From positions 1 through 64,000 of the forward strand of contig CAIQNV010000020.1 in NCBI GenBank assembly GCA_903873295.1: DNA of 64,000 nucleotides. Reading direction: 5' to 3'. A program made the translations under genes and the position numbers. The notes beneath the pieces are model-generated. The model made no database searches. It had not been told where the DNA came from and saw only the letters and a program-made list of their open reading frames with translations. Each line of letters starts with the position of its first letter. Position 1 is the first letter of the stretch. Below are positions 43,227-52,658 of the stretch, in pieces. The stretch comes from an uncultured Elusimicrobia bacterium. GTDB taxonomy: Bacteria > Elusimicrobiota > Elusimicrobia > Elusimicrobiales > UBA9959.

Positions 43227-45065
43227 CTATTTCCCCATGAGTTTCTTCCACCAGGACTTTTCCTCCGGTTTCAGCTCGGGCACCTGCTCAAAGACGGACT
43301 GCTCCGCCTGGCCCCTGTAAACCGGCATGCCCACCCGGAAAGTGGAGCCGCGGCCCGGCTCGCTTTCCAGCGTGAGCCTGCCGCCCTGCATTATGACCAT
43401 GGCCTTGGTGATAGAAAGGCCCAGCCCGGTCCCGCCCACTTTTTCTCCGGAGGCTACCTGCACGAACTTTTCAAAGATCTTGCCCTGGTCCTCTTTCTTT
43501 ATGCCGCAGCCGGTGTCTTTGACCGAGAAGAAGACAAAACCGCTCTGCGCGTCCCTGCCGGCTTCCGCCGAGAGCTCTATCGAGCCGCCCTGGGGCGTGA
43601 ATTTAATGGAGTTTGAAATAAGGTTTATCAGGACCTGCACGGTGCGGCGCCGGTCGGCGTAGATAAAAGGCATGCCCTGCCCTATCTTGACGGTAAGGTT
43701 TACGCCTTTCGAGGTGGTCCAGGCCTTCATCGAGTCGGCGGCCTCCCTGGCCGCTTCCTCCGCGGAAGTGCTCTCTTTGTGAAAGATAAGTTTGCCGGAC
43801 TGCAGTTTTGAAAAGTCGAGAATGTCCGTTATTATGGAGTTGAGGCGCTCGGTGTTGCGGATGGCCGTGTTGAGGATCCCCTGGCCGGGGGTTTCTTCGG
43901 TGGAGGTATCGCGGCTGAGTATTTCCAGGGCCGCTTTTATCGCGGTCAGCGGGGAGCGCAGCTCGTGGGTCATATTGGCGATGAATTCCTGCTGCAGCTG
44001 CTCCACCTGTTTCAGCTTGGCGGCGTCCGTGGGGATGGACATGGAGCCGACTATCTTTCCGTCCTCGTTCTGGATTATAGTGGTGGCTTTTTTTACGGTT
44101 TCAGCCAGCTCCGCCGAGCCGGTCTTGGAAATTTCATTCGAAATATCGGCCGTGTTCCCGGATTTGATCTCTTTGGCCAGCGAGACCACCTGGTTCTCCA
44201 GCTGCGAAAGGTCCACTATCTTCTTGCCGGACAGCTCGGCCAGCGGCCTGCCCGACATGGCTTCCGCCTGCGGGTTCATCATTATGATGGTCCCGTTCCT
44301 GTCGACCACGACCACGCCGTCGGCCATGCTGGTCATCACGGATTCGGCGCGCACCATGTCGTTCTCCACTATTTTCTTTTCGCGGTGCGCTCCCTCAACG
44401 GCTTTGTCTACCTCAGCCACCATCTCTTCCTTGAATTTTGCGGTGAGGAGCTCCATTATGCGCCGCTGCTCGGCCGCGTCGGAGGTGGCCAGGGAGACTA
44501 CGGCGGAGAGAGCGGTTTCGAGGCCCAGTCCGGAAATAGTGTCCGCTACTTTTCCCGTAGAGGCCTGAGCTCCCGCCGCCGCGGAGGGGGCTGATCCCTG
44601 TCCGCCTGAGGCGGGAGCGGCCTGCGGCTGGGCCGCGTCTACTTTGGCGTAAACCACCTCGTTAAGGCTTATTTTTTCTATCCCGCGCTCTTTAAAAAAG
44701 CTCCTCGCTTCGCCTTTAAAGGCCTGCACCTGGCAGAGCGCCAGCAGGTCGTTCCCGGAGGCCCCTTTGGCGAAGGTAATGGTCTGGATGCGGAACTTCG
44801 TGAACAGGTTTTTCAGGGAATTGGGCAGCTTGTCCGAAGCAAGCAGCGGCGTGCTGTTCACAAGCAGCTTGTCATTGTCCAGCGTGAGCGAAAAATCCCT
44901 GCCGCCGAGCGTCTCGGAGATCTGCGCCAGCAGCGCCTCGCCCTCGATAAGCGCCTGCTTAACCTGCGGGTGGTCGGGCTTATAAAGATTTATCTGCACC
45001 AGCGCGCGGGTGAAGACCTTTAAGAAGTTAAACCAGAGCAGTTTCGGGTCCTGCGTTTCGGTCAT
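43227..45065 (-). CDS. Cytoplasmic PAS-containing sensor histidine kinase
   Basis: 612 residues, no membrane segment. The N-terminus (about 1-150) is a helical region of unknown type, followed by a Pro/Ala/Gln linker (about 150-180). Next come a helical segment (about 200-250) and a PAS domain (VMTSMADGVVVVDRNGTIIMMNPQAEAM). HisKA follows with the phospho-His in FIANMTHELRSPLTAIKA. HATPase_c has the N box (NLISNSIKFTPQGG), G1 (VKDTGCGI) and G2 (GGTGLGLSI). The kinase would autophosphorylate on His in response to a soluble signal. No response regulator is adjacent, so it is an orphan or works with a distant partner. It overlaps the dehydrogenase gene behind it by 4 bases. Confidence 0.93.
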   Translation of the reverse strand: MTETQDPKLLWFNFLKVFTRALVQINLYKPDHPQVKQALIEGEALLAQISETLGGRDFSLTLDNDKLLVNSTPLLASDKLPNSLKNLFTKFRIQTITFAKGASGNDLLALCQVQAFKGEARSFFKERGIEKISLNEVVYAKVDAAQPQAAPASGGQGSAPSAAAGAQASTGKVADTISGLGLETALSAVVSLATSDAAEQRRIMELLTAKFKEEMVAEVDKAVEGAHREKKIVENDMVRAESVMTSMADGVVVVDRNGTIIMMNPQAEAMSGRPLAELSGKKIVDLSQLENQVVSLAKEIKSGNTADISNEISKTGSAELAETVKKATTIIQNEDGKIVGSMSIPTDAAKLKQVEQLQQEFIANMTHELRSPLTAIKAALEILSRDTSTEETPGQGILNTAIRNTERLNSIITDILDFSKLQSGKLIFHKESTSAEEAAREAADSMKAWTTSKGVNLTVKIGQGMPFIYADRRRTVQVLINLISNSIKFTPQGGSIELSAEAGRDAQSGFVFFSVKDTGCGIKKEDQGKIFEKFVQVASGEKVGGTGLGLSITKAMVIMQGGRLTLESEPGRGSTFRVGMPVYRGQAEQSVFEQVPELKPEEKSWWKKLMGK

Positions 45066-46360
45066 AGGCGGAAGAGATTTTTTCCTTTGAGGCCTTTTGT
45101 GGCGTTCCTGGTGTCAAAAACCAGGCGGGACTTTTTAACTATCTCAGCGTAGTCTATGCAGGTATGCGGCGTAACGATCATCACGCAGTCGTAGGACTTA
45201 AGTTTCTTCAGAGCGTCTTTTTTCGAGCGGCGCACCGCCCCTTCCAGGTCCGTCTCGGCCACATAGGGGTCGTAATAATCCGCCTTCGCGCCGGTTTTCT
45301 CCAGCAGCGTAAGCACGTCGCGGGCCGGCGACTCGCGCGAATCGGAGATGTCCGGCTTGTAGGCCATGCCGATCATCAGTATCCTGGACCTGCTCAGCGC
45401 CTTGCCGCGGGTGTTCAATATCTCGCCCAGGCGGGTCACCACGTGGTCCGGCATGGCGGAATTTATGGCGCCGGCCAGCTCTATAAAGCGCGGCTCGAAA
45501 TTGAGCGTCTTCATTTTCCAGCCGAGGTAATGGGGGTCGAGCGGTATGCAGTGGCCGCCTATGCCGGGGCCGGGGTAGAAGGGCATGAAGCCGAACGGCT
45601 TGGAAGCCGCGGCGTTTATCACTTCCCACACGTCCAGGCCCAGCTTGTCGCACATCAGGGCCATCTCGTTTATCATTGCTATGTTGACGGCCCGGAAGGT
45701 GTTCTCAAGCAGCTTCACCAGCTCGGCCGCTTCCGTGCCGGAAACTTCCAGCACCTGGTCAATGACGGCCCTGTACAGCAGGCCGGACAGCGCGGTGCAG
45801 GCCGGGGTAATGCCGCCCACGACTTTAGGCGTGTTCTTTACGCCGTATTTTTTATTGCCCGGATCGACGCGCTCGGGCGAGAAGGCCAGGTAAAAATCCT
45901 TGCCGGCCTTCAGGCCGCCCTGCTCCAGCATGGGCTTTACCAGCTCCTTGGTGGTGCCGGGATAGGTGGTGCTTTCCAGGATTATCAGCTGGCCGCGGCG
46001 CAGGTATTTGCGGGTCTCCTGCACGGAGGCCACTATATAGGAAACGTCGGGGTCCTTGCTCTTGCGCAGCGGGGTGGGCACGCAGATGATGACCGCGTCC
46101 TGATTTTTCAGGCCGGAGAAATCCAGCGTGGCCGAGAGCAGGCCTTTTTTCGCCATGGCGGCGACTTCGGCGCACGGAACGTCGGGGATATAAGATTCGC
46201 CGTCCTTTATATCGCGCACTTTCTGCGCGTCCACTTCAAAACCGGTTACGGCGAAGCCGCCCTTGGCGAATTCCATGGCCAGCGGCAGGCCCACGTAGCC
46301 CAGGCCCACTATGCCGATCTTCGCCTTTCTTTCCTTAATGAGTTTTTTGATCTTTTCCAT
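45062..46360 (-). CDS. UDP-N-acetyl-hexosamine/UDP-glucose 6-dehydrogenase family (WbpA/TviB-like)
   Basis: 432 residues. The NAD fold starts KIGIVGLGYVGLPLAMEFAK. The catalytic Cys lies in GPGIGGHCIPLDPHYL, and the C-terminal fold has MAYKPDISDSRESPA. It is longer than E. coli WecC and resembles UDP-GlcNAc/UDP-ManNAc dehydrogenases such as WbpA. It oxidises the C6 of a UDP-sugar to the uronic acid, for a surface polysaccharide. No other pathway genes are near. It overlaps the sensor kinase stop by four bases, so a regulatory link between the two is possible. Confidence 0.92.
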   Translation of the reverse strand: MEKIKKLIKERKAKIGIVGLGYVGLPLAMEFAKGGFAVTGFEVDAQKVRDIKDGESYIPDVPCAEVAAMAKKGLLSATLDFSGLKNQDAVIICVPTPLRKSKDPDVSYIVASVQETRKYLRRGQLIILESTTYPGTTKELVKPMLEQGGLKAGKDFYLAFSPERVDPGNKKYGVKNTPKVVGGITPACTALSGLLYRAVIDQVLEVSGTEAAELVKLLENTFRAVNIAMINEMALMCDKLGLDVWEVINAAASKPFGFMPFYPGPGIGGHCIPLDPHYLGWKMKTLNFEPRFIELAGAINSAMPDHVVTRLGEILNTRGKALSRSRILMIGMAYKPDISDSRESPARDVLTLLEKTGAKADYYDPYVAETDLEGAVRRSKKDALKKLKSYDCVMIVTPHTCIDYAEIVKKSRLVFDTRNATKGLKGKNLFRL

Positions 46361-46519
46361 AGGTATAGCCTTGTCCCCTGTCTTGGAATTATACTAAAAA
46401 AATATCGGACGCCCTTGCCCCTCCGCGCCGGACTCCACTGGCAGGCGGCCGGCCCGCGGGCGCGCGGCCGCAGACTGCTTTCCACAGCGGGGTATATATT
46501 TAATATAATTATTCAACTT

Positions 46520-47155
46520 ATGGAGTGGATTTTACAGCTTCCGGTACTTTTTTTTTCCGTCATTTTCCACGAATTCGCCCACGGCTTTACCGCCTACAGG
46601 CGCGGGGACGATACCGCTTATCTTTCCGGCCGGCTGTCTTTGAACCCGCTGCCGCATATAGATCCGGTCGGCACTGTGCTGCTGCCGGTGGCCTGCGCCT
46701 TAATGCATATTCCTACTATCGGCTGGGCCAAGCCGGTGCCGGTGAATCCCTACAGGCTGCATAATCCCCGCGCCGATATGGCGGCGGTGGCCGTAAGCGG
46801 CCCGCTTTCCAACATCTTCCTGGCCGGGGTCGCCGCCGTGCTCTTCAAGCTGCTGACGTTCGGTTTCCTGGGGAACGACCTGTCCTATACCCTGCTGAAG
46901 ATGGCCGGTTTCGCGGTTATAATCAACCTGGCGCTGGCCATGTTCAACCTTCTCCCGGTATACCCGCTGGACGGCAGCCAGATAGCGCTGGGCCTGCTGA
47001 AGGGGCGCTGGCTGGAAATTTACGAGCGGCACCTCCCCTACGGGATGTATATAGTGATGGGCCTGGTCTTCTCGGGCCTGATAAAATTTTTGATAGTGCC
47101 GCCGCTGGCGCTGGCGCTTAATCTGCTGGCGCAATTCGGCATTTATATAGGCTGA
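46520..47155 (+). CDS. M50-family (S2P/RseP-like) membrane metalloprotease
   Basis: 211 residues from ATG 46520; the frame remains open far upstream only as antisense to the dehydrogenase gene. Several membrane segments. The zinc motif is H17-E18-x-x-H21 in FHEFAHGFTAYRRGD and the third ligand region is NLLPVYPLDGSQI. This short form, with no PDZ domain, matches the 'site-2 protease family' often found beside trpS and scpA in bacterial genomes. It probably cleaves membrane-anchored regulators or remnant signal peptides. A TATAAT lies just upstream. It precedes trpS by 3 bp. Confidence 0.93.
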   Translation: MEWILQLPVLFFSVIFHEFAHGFTAYRRGDDTAYLSGRLSLNPLPHIDPVGTVLLPVACALMHIPTIGWAKPVPVNPYRLHNPRADMAAVAVSGPLSNIFLAGVAAVLFKLLTFGFLGNDLSYTLLKMAGFAVIINLALAMFNLLPVYPLDGSQIALGLLKGRWLEIYERHLPYGMYIVMGLVFSGLIKFLIVPPLALALNLLAQFGIYIG

Positions 47156-47158
47156 ACT

Positions 47159-48250
47159 ATGGAAAACAACAGGAAACCCGTGGTCGTTTCCGGAGCCAGG
47201 CCCACCGGCCGGCTGCACCTGGGCAATTACTGGGGCACGCTGAAGAACTGGGTGGCGCTGCAGGAGAAGTATGAATGTTATTTTTTCGTGGCCGACTGGC
47301 ACGCGCTGACCACGGGCGCCGACAAGAGCGAGAATATAGCCGCCAATACCCGCGAGATGGTGCTGGACTGGATGGCGCTGGGCCTCGACCCCGCCAAATG
47401 CGTTTTCTTCAGGCAGTCCGACGTGAAGGTCCACGCCGAACTGTTCCTGCTGCTCGGCATGGTGACGCCCATAAGCTGGCTGCTGAGGAATCCCACTTTC
47501 AAAGAACAGCTGCAGGAGCTTTACAAGGCCAAGTACAAGGGCCAGGAAGACAAGATGAAGAAGGCCGAGGGCGTGACGAAGCAGCTGGCGGAGGCCCATG
47601 GCCACGACGCGGACGAAATGGCCCTGCACTCCGATATGGCCACCCTGGGTTTCCTGGGCTATCCCGTGCTGCAGGCGGCCGACATTCTGCTCTATGACGC
47701 CAAGTTCGTGCCCATAGGCAAGGACCAGCTCCCTCACCTGGAGCTGTCCCGCGATATTGCCCGGCGCTTCAACCATGTTTTCGGCTCGCCCGTATTCTGC
47801 GAGCCGGAGCCGCTGTTCACCAGCTCCCCGGTGGTGCCCGGCATCGACGGCCGCAAGATGTCCAAATCTTACGGCAACACTATCACGCTGGGAGAGGAGG
47901 CGCAGAGCCTGGAAGCCAAGATCAAGAAGATGTACACTGACCCGCTCAAGATAAAGGTGGACGACAAAGGCCACCCGGAGGGCTGCATGGTCTGCGCCTT
48001 CCACAAGCTTTACAACCCGGACTGGCAGATACGGGTAACCGAATGCCGCGAGGGCCGCACCGGCTGCGGCAGCTGCAAGAAAAATCTTATAGAATTGATG
48101 GAAAAGGAAATAGGCGCCTTCCGCGGACGGCGCCAGGCGCTCGCTTCCTCCGTTAACGTCGACGAAGTGCTGGCCGAGGGCGGTAAGAAGGCCCGCGCGG
48201 CGGCCGAGAAGAAAATGGCCGCGGCCTCCAAGGCTTCCGGGCTGATATAA
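47159..48250 (+). CDS. trpS: Tryptophanyl-tRNA synthetase
   Basis: 363 residues, class I. The HIGH-type motif is TGRLHLGNYWGTL and the KMSKS motif is GRKMSKSYGN. The rest follows bacterial TrpRS, including an insertion (about residues 110-150) with QLQELYKAKYKGQEDKMKKAEG that is longer than in E. coli TrpRS. A CRECRTGC-type segment (CREGRTGCGSCKK) near the C-terminus may bind metal. It charges tRNA-Trp in the cytoplasm. It sits between the M50 protease and scpA, with gaps of 3-4 bp, so the four genes to scpB probably share a transcript. Confidence 0.96.
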   Translation: MENNRKPVVVSGARPTGRLHLGNYWGTLKNWVALQEKYECYFFVADWHALTTGADKSENIAANTREMVLDWMALGLDPAKCVFFRQSDVKVHAELFLLLGMVTPISWLLRNPTFKEQLQELYKAKYKGQEDKMKKAEGVTKQLAEAHGHDADEMALHSDMATLGFLGYPVLQAADILLYDAKFVPIGKDQLPHLELSRDIARRFNHVFGSPVFCEPEPLFTSSPVVPGIDGRKMSKSYGNTITLGEEAQSLEAKIKKMYTDPLKIKVDDKGHPEGCMVCAFHKLYNPDWQIRVTECREGRTGCGSCKKNLIELMEKEIGAFRGRRQALASSVNVDEVLAEGGKKARAAAEKKMAAASKASGLI

Positions 48251-48254
48251 AATT

Positions 48255-49019
48255 ATGACCGCTATAGACATACACCTGGAGAATTTCGAGGGCCCCCTCG
48301 ACCTGCTGATGCACCTTATCAAGAAGAACAACCTTGATATTTACGACATCCCTATCTCCCAGATAACTGCCGAATACCTGCAGTATCTCGACGTGATGAA
48401 GAGCCTCAATCTGGACGTGGCGGGCGAATTTTTGGTGATGGCGGCCACGCTGATGCAGGTTAAGGCCAAGATGCTGCTGCCCGCGCCCGCGCTGCCCGAG
48501 GGCGAGAACGGCCCCGACCCGCGCGGCGCGCTGGTGTCCATGCTGGAGGAGTACCAGCGCTACAAGGAAGCCTCAAAAGAGATGAACGGCCGCTTCGCCC
48601 GGTTCAAGGACGCCTTCTACCGCGGCTCGCCGGTCTTCTCGAGCGAGGAAAAATATCTTGACCTGGATTTTCACGCGCTGATGGACGCGGTGAAGCGCGC
48701 TTTCGAGCGGACCGAGCCCAGCCGCGGGGTCGACGCCGACCAGTTCCCCATAGAGTCGCGCGTTGAAAAGATAGAGAAGATGCTGGCAGGCCGGGAGTGG
48801 CTGCTGCTCGACGAGATCTTCGCCTCCGAGACCAAGCGCCTGGGAGTTATCACCTGTTTCATGGCCCTGCTTGAGCTGGTAAAGCAGAGGAAGATCCTGG
48901 TCTCGCAGGACGAAGCCTATACCGAGGTGCGCATTTATCCCGCGCCCGCCGCCGCCCTGGTCCCCGCGCCGGCAGAGCCCGCCGCCGCTCAGCCCGAAGA
49001 GGGCGGAAGCGCCGTATAG
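48255..49019 (+). CDS. scpA: Segregation and condensation protein A
   Basis: 254 residues. The N-terminal kleisin-type start LENFEGPLDLLMHLIKKNNLDIYDIPI is the ScpA hallmark. The C-terminal helical part (WLLLDEIFASETKRLGVITCFMALLELVKQRKI) also matches. A low-complexity tail rich in Ala, Pro and Glu ends the protein. ScpA bridges the SMC heads and works with ScpB in chromosome condensation. It follows trpS by 4 bp and is followed by scpB, the normal partner. Confidence 0.96.
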   Translation: MTAIDIHLENFEGPLDLLMHLIKKNNLDIYDIPISQITAEYLQYLDVMKSLNLDVAGEFLVMAATLMQVKAKMLLPAPALPEGENGPDPRGALVSMLEEYQRYKEASKEMNGRFARFKDAFYRGSPVFSSEEKYLDLDFHALMDAVKRAFERTEPSRGVDADQFPIESRVEKIEKMLAGREWLLLDEIFASETKRLGVITCFMALLELVKQRKILVSQDEAYTEVRIYPAPAAALVPAPAEPAAAQPEEGGSAV

Positions 49020-49069
49020 GCTCGGCCGCTATTTCGCTATTCGCTATTCGTTATCGTTAAGAGGTACCT

Positions 49070-49903
49070 ATGGAAGACACGGAACTTAAAAAAGTGCTTG
49101 AAACCCTGCTGTTCATTACCGACGCCCCGCTGCCGGTGAGCCGCATAGCCCAGCTTTGCGAGATAAAGAACAAGGAGCGCCTGGAGGGCGCCCTTCTCGA
49201 ACTGCGCAAAAGCTACGACGAGGAAGGCCGCACCCTGCAAGTGATGCAGGTGGCGGGAGGCTGGCAGCTGGCTACCCGCCCCGAATACGGCCTGTGGGTG
49301 CGCAAGCTCTATCAGAATAAAATGACGGTGCGCCTTACGCAGGCCGCGCTGGAAACGCTCTGCATAATAGCCTATAAGCAGCCGCTGACCCGCGCCGAGA
49401 TCGAGGCCATCCGCGGCGTGGAAGTGATCGGCCCGCTGGAAACGCTCACGCAGCGCAGGCTTATTACCGTAGTCGGCCGCCGCGAGAGCATAGGCCGCCC
49501 CATCCTTTACGGCACCACCAGCGAATTCCTGCGCCAGTTCGGCCTTAATTCCCTGGACGACCTGCCCAAGCTAGAGAGCTTTAACATAGAGAACATGGCC
49601 GCCGCCGCCCAATCCACGGCGATCGAGCTTATCGAGCAGGAGTCCATCCCCGAGCCGGTCGAGGAAGGCGCGCCCGCGGCCGATCCCTCTCCGGTTGAAG
49701 CCTATGCCGCCGAAGGCGCCGGGCCGGTCTCCGGCGAAACAGAGGCCCAGGCGGAAGTAACCGCCCAGGAGGGGCCCGCCCCGGAACCGGAGCCCGCGCA
49801 GGAAGCGCCGGTTTCCGAAATGGCAGAGGCCCGGCCCGAACCGGCCTTGGAAGCGGCCGTCTCCGAGCAGGCCGGACCCGAAGAGCCGCAGGAAAATAAA
49901 TAA
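49070..49903 (+). CDS. scpB: Segregation and condensation protein B
   Basis: 277 residues. The winged-helix core starts KKVLETLLFITDAPLPVSRIAQLCEIKNK. It continues LTQAALETLCIIAYKQPLTRAEIEAIRGVEVIGPLETLTQRRLI, the ScpB signature. From residue about 185 a long acidic tail rich in Glu, Pro and Ala follows (EEGAPAADPSPVEAYAAE); many relatives end near residue 190, so the tail is an extension of unknown use. It dimerises and modulates SMC-ScpA. The 50-bp gap after scpA holds a repeat-like ATTCGCTATTCG. Confidence 0.95.
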   Translation: MEDTELKKVLETLLFITDAPLPVSRIAQLCEIKNKERLEGALLELRKSYDEEGRTLQVMQVAGGWQLATRPEYGLWVRKLYQNKMTVRLTQAALETLCIIAYKQPLTRAEIEAIRGVEVIGPLETLTQRRLITVVGRRESIGRPILYGTTSEFLRQFGLNSLDDLPKLESFNIENMAAAAQSTAIELIEQESIPEPVEEGAPAADPSPVEAYAAEGAGPVSGETEAQAEVTAQEGPAPEPEPAQEAPVSEMAEARPEPALEAAVSEQAGPEEPQENK

Positions 49904-49960
49904 GCGTTTGTTTTGCTTTGATGACTTTCCGCCGTCCGCCTTTAGCTTTTTTGTCTTCTT

Positions 49961-50950
49961 ATGCCTGAAATCCGTAAAGATCCCGTTTTCGGCCGCTGGG
50001 TTATAATAGCCTCGGAGCGCGGCCGGCGGCCCAATGAGTTCCGTCCCGGGGGCGGCCCGCAGGGCCATATCTGTCCCTTCTGCGCCGGCAACGAGGCCCT
50101 TACTCCGCCCGTTATTTATTCGCTGCCAGGAGCGGGGGGCGGCTGGCGCCTGCGCGTGGTGGGGAACAAGTACCCGGCGCTGGTTTCCGAAGGCTCCGCC
50201 GATAAAAGCCGCGAGGGCCTCTACGACCGGATGGACGCCCTTGGCTTCCACGAGGTGGTCATAGAGACCCCCGAGCACGGCCGCCCGCTAGAGGAAATGC
50301 CCGTAGAAGCGGTGTCCGACGTGCTGAAAACTTTCATGCTGCGCGTCAAAGAAATTAAAAAGGACCCGCGCATAAAGCACGTGCTGATCTTTAAGAACCA
50401 TGGCCGCAACGCCGGGGCGAGCCTGCTGCATCCGCATTCGCAGATAATAGCCATGCCTCTGGCCCCGCTCCGGGTAACGCAGGAGCTGGACGGCGCCGCC
50501 GGGCACCATGCGGAGCGCGGCACCTGCGTTTTCTGCGACATAACGGCGGAGGAGCTCTCCTTTAAAAAGCGAGTGGTGGCGGAAAATTCCTCGTTCCTGG
50601 CCTTCACGCCCTACGCCAGCTGCTTCTCTTTTGAGATCTGGATACTGCCTAAAAAACATCTGAGTCATTTCGAGAACATCCCGGAGGCCGAGGCCGGGGC
50701 GCTGGCTGAGGTTCTAAAGACCGCTCTCGGCAAGCTCTCGGCGTCCCTGCCCGACCTGTCCTATAACCTGATCGTGCACACCATGCCGGTGCAGGAGCCG
50801 GAGGCGCGGCATTACCACTGGCACATTGAGATAACGCCCAAGCTCACGCGCGTGGCCGGCTTCGAGTGGGGCACGGGCTTCTACATCAATACGGTCGCCC
50901 CTGAAGAGGCCGCGGAAATTCTGAATTCGGGCGGGAAATATAAAGTTTAA
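49961..50950 (+). CDS. galT: UDP-glucose-hexose-1-phosphate uridylyltransferase (class I)
   Basis: 329 residues. Family motifs: RWVIIASERGRRPNEF, CPFCAGNE and GWRLRVVGNKYPAL. The active HxH-Q region LLHPHSQIIAMPLAP follows, and the second histidine cluster is ARHYHWHIEITPKLTRVAGFEWGTGFYIN. The protein swaps UMP between UDP-glucose and hexose-1-phosphate in galactose metabolism. It is followed by glgA, so sugar-phosphate and glycogen metabolism are neighbours. The annotation as GalT is standard for this form, although short bacterial members may act on other hexose-1-phosphates. Confidence 0.92.
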   Translation: MPEIRKDPVFGRWVIIASERGRRPNEFRPGGGPQGHICPFCAGNEALTPPVIYSLPGAGGGWRLRVVGNKYPALVSEGSADKSREGLYDRMDALGFHEVVIETPEHGRPLEEMPVEAVSDVLKTFMLRVKEIKKDPRIKHVLIFKNHGRNAGASLLHPHSQIIAMPLAPLRVTQELDGAAGHHAERGTCVFCDITAEELSFKKRVVAENSSFLAFTPYASCFSFEIWILPKKHLSHFENIPEAEAGALAEVLKTALGKLSASLPDLSYNLIVHTMPVQEPEARHYHWHIEITPKLTRVAGFEWGTGFYINTVAPEEAAEILNSGGKYKV

Positions 50951-50998
50951 TAACTGTTCGGCCGGAAGAAAACCACGGAGACACGGAGACCAGAAATC

Positions 50999-52456
50999 AT
51001 GAAGATCCTTATTGCCGCGAGCGAAGCTTTTCCTTTCTGCAAGACCGGCGGGCTGGCCGACGTGACCGGGGCGCTGGCGCAGGTTTTTTCCCGCGCCGAG
51101 GACACCGAGGTGGTGCTTTTCCTGCCGCGCTACCGCAACGTGGGCGGCGGGGCGTTCTCGCTTAAGGCCGCGGGCGGCAGCTTCCTGATCCCCGTGGGCA
51201 ACCGCGTCGAGACCGCCACCATGAGCCGCGTGCAGTGGGGCAAGGTGGCCGTCTATTTTATCGAGAACCCCAAATATTTCGACCGGCCCGGCATGTACCG
51301 CGCCGCCGGAGGCGACTACGAGGATAACGACGAGCGGTTTCTTTTCTTTTCGCGCGCGGTGCTGGAGGGCGCCAAGTTCATAGGCTTCAAGCCCGACGTG
51401 ATACACTGCCACGACTGGCAGACCGGCCTGGTGCCCGCCTACCTGCGCACCCTTTACCGCATAGACTCCTTCTACGCCAAAACGGCCTCCGTGTTCACCA
51501 TACACAATATCGCCTACCAGGGGATGTTCCCCAAGGAGACCCTGCTTAAGGCCGGCTTCTCCTGGCTGGATTTCACCCCCGAGCGCCTCGAGTTTTACGG
51601 CGGGATCAACTTCATGAAATCCGCGCTGGTCTTTGCGGACCTGATAACCACGGTAAGCCCCACCTACGCCAGCGAAATACAGTACCGCCCGGAATTCGGC
51701 CACGGGCTGGACGGCGTGATGAAACACCGTACCTCGGACCTGTTCGGCATCCTCAACGGCATTGACGAGGAGATCTGGGACCCGGCCACCGACACCTTTC
51801 TGGAGCGCGGCTATGAGCTGAAGAGCTTCCAGCGCGGCAAGGCGGCGGCCAAAAAGGCGCTTCAGAACGAGCTCGGCCTTGAAGAAAACAAGGACCTGAT
51901 ACTGGCCGGAGTGGTGAGCCGGCTGGATCACCAGAAAGGGCTGGACGTTTTGCTGAAGCTGGCTCCGGAGTTCCTGGACAAGCTCCAGTTCGTGGTGCTG
52001 GGTTCCGGCGACCCCGGGCTGGCCGACGCTTTAGGCGCGCTGGCGCTGCAGAACCCCAAACGCGTGGCTTTCAGGTCCGGCTTCGACGAGGCGCTGGCGC
52101 ACCGCATTTACGGCGGCTCGGATATTTTCGTGATGCCTTCGCGCTTCGAGCCCTGCGGCCTCAGCCAGATGATCGCGATGCGCTACGGCGCCCTGCCGGT
52201 GGTGACGCGCACGGGCGGGCTTAAGGACACGGTCTACTACAACGGCGAGCCGAAGGATTCCAACGGCTTCGCGATAGACAACCCGGAAGCCGGGGAGCTG
52301 CGCTCGGTGCTGGGGCACATCGTGTCGCTTTTCGGCTGGCGCGAGAACTGGAATCTGATGGTGCGCAACGCCATGCGCGGAGATTACGCCTGGGGGAAGT
52401 CGGCCGAGGCCTACCTTAAGCTCTTCAATATCGCCGCCCAGCGCAGGCAGCTTTAG
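50999..52456 (+). CDS. glgA: Glycogen (starch) synthase GlgA
   Basis: 485 residues, the normal GT5 length. The ADP-glucose site is KTGGLADVTGAL near residue 15, and the downstream motifs HCHDWQTGLVPAYL, HNIAYQG, GVVSRLDHQKG, RFEPCGLSQMIAMRYG and TGGLKDTV are all present. It transfers glucose from ADP-glucose to the growing alpha-1,4 chain. It follows galT by 48 bp on the same strand. A family A repeat lies immediately downstream. Confidence 0.96.
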   Translation: MKILIAASEAFPFCKTGGLADVTGALAQVFSRAEDTEVVLFLPRYRNVGGGAFSLKAAGGSFLIPVGNRVETATMSRVQWGKVAVYFIENPKYFDRPGMYRAAGGDYEDNDERFLFFSRAVLEGAKFIGFKPDVIHCHDWQTGLVPAYLRTLYRIDSFYAKTASVFTIHNIAYQGMFPKETLLKAGFSWLDFTPERLEFYGGINFMKSALVFADLITTVSPTYASEIQYRPEFGHGLDGVMKHRTSDLFGILNGIDEEIWDPATDTFLERGYELKSFQRGKAAAKKALQNELGLEENKDLILAGVVSRLDHQKGLDVLLKLAPEFLDKLQFVVLGSGDPGLADALGALALQNPKRVAFRSGFDEALAHRIYGGSDIFVMPSRFEPCGLSQMIAMRYGALPVVTRTGGLKDTVYYNGEPKDSNGFAIDNPEAGELRSVLGHIVSLFGWRENWNLMVRNAMRGDYAWGKSAEAYLKLFNIAAQRRQL

Positions 52457-52460
52457 CTCT

Positions 52461-52592
52461 GGGCCGGGCATGGGGTTGCTCTGGAGCCGCTTTGGGGAAG
52501 GGGGCCCCGCTTCGGGGGGAACCGCGCAACGGTTCCTGCGCGGCGGAATGGGCAACCCTATGACCGGACCGTAACCAGGCTAAACCCGGAAG
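52461..52592 (+). repeat. Dispersed intergenic inverted repeat, family A copy 3
   Basis: Begins GGGCCGGGCATGGGGTTGCT, ends GGGCAACCCTATGACCGG and then the tail CCAGGCTAAACCCGGAAG. The core GGGGCCCCGCTTCGGGGGGAA forms further hairpins. It lies 5 bp after the glgA stop and may help end or stabilise the transcript. Confidence 0.85.
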
Positions 52593-52658
52593 TCCCATTT
52601 TTTATACAATAATCCGTAAGCGAAGCGGCGGTCAGATTCTCGGTCAAAGGGGTATGCC

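Noticed and set aside
45164-46519. Upstream extension of the M50 protease frame
   Set aside because: This part is antisense to the UDP-sugar dehydrogenase. The protease motif HEFAH begins at residue 17 from the ATG at 46520.
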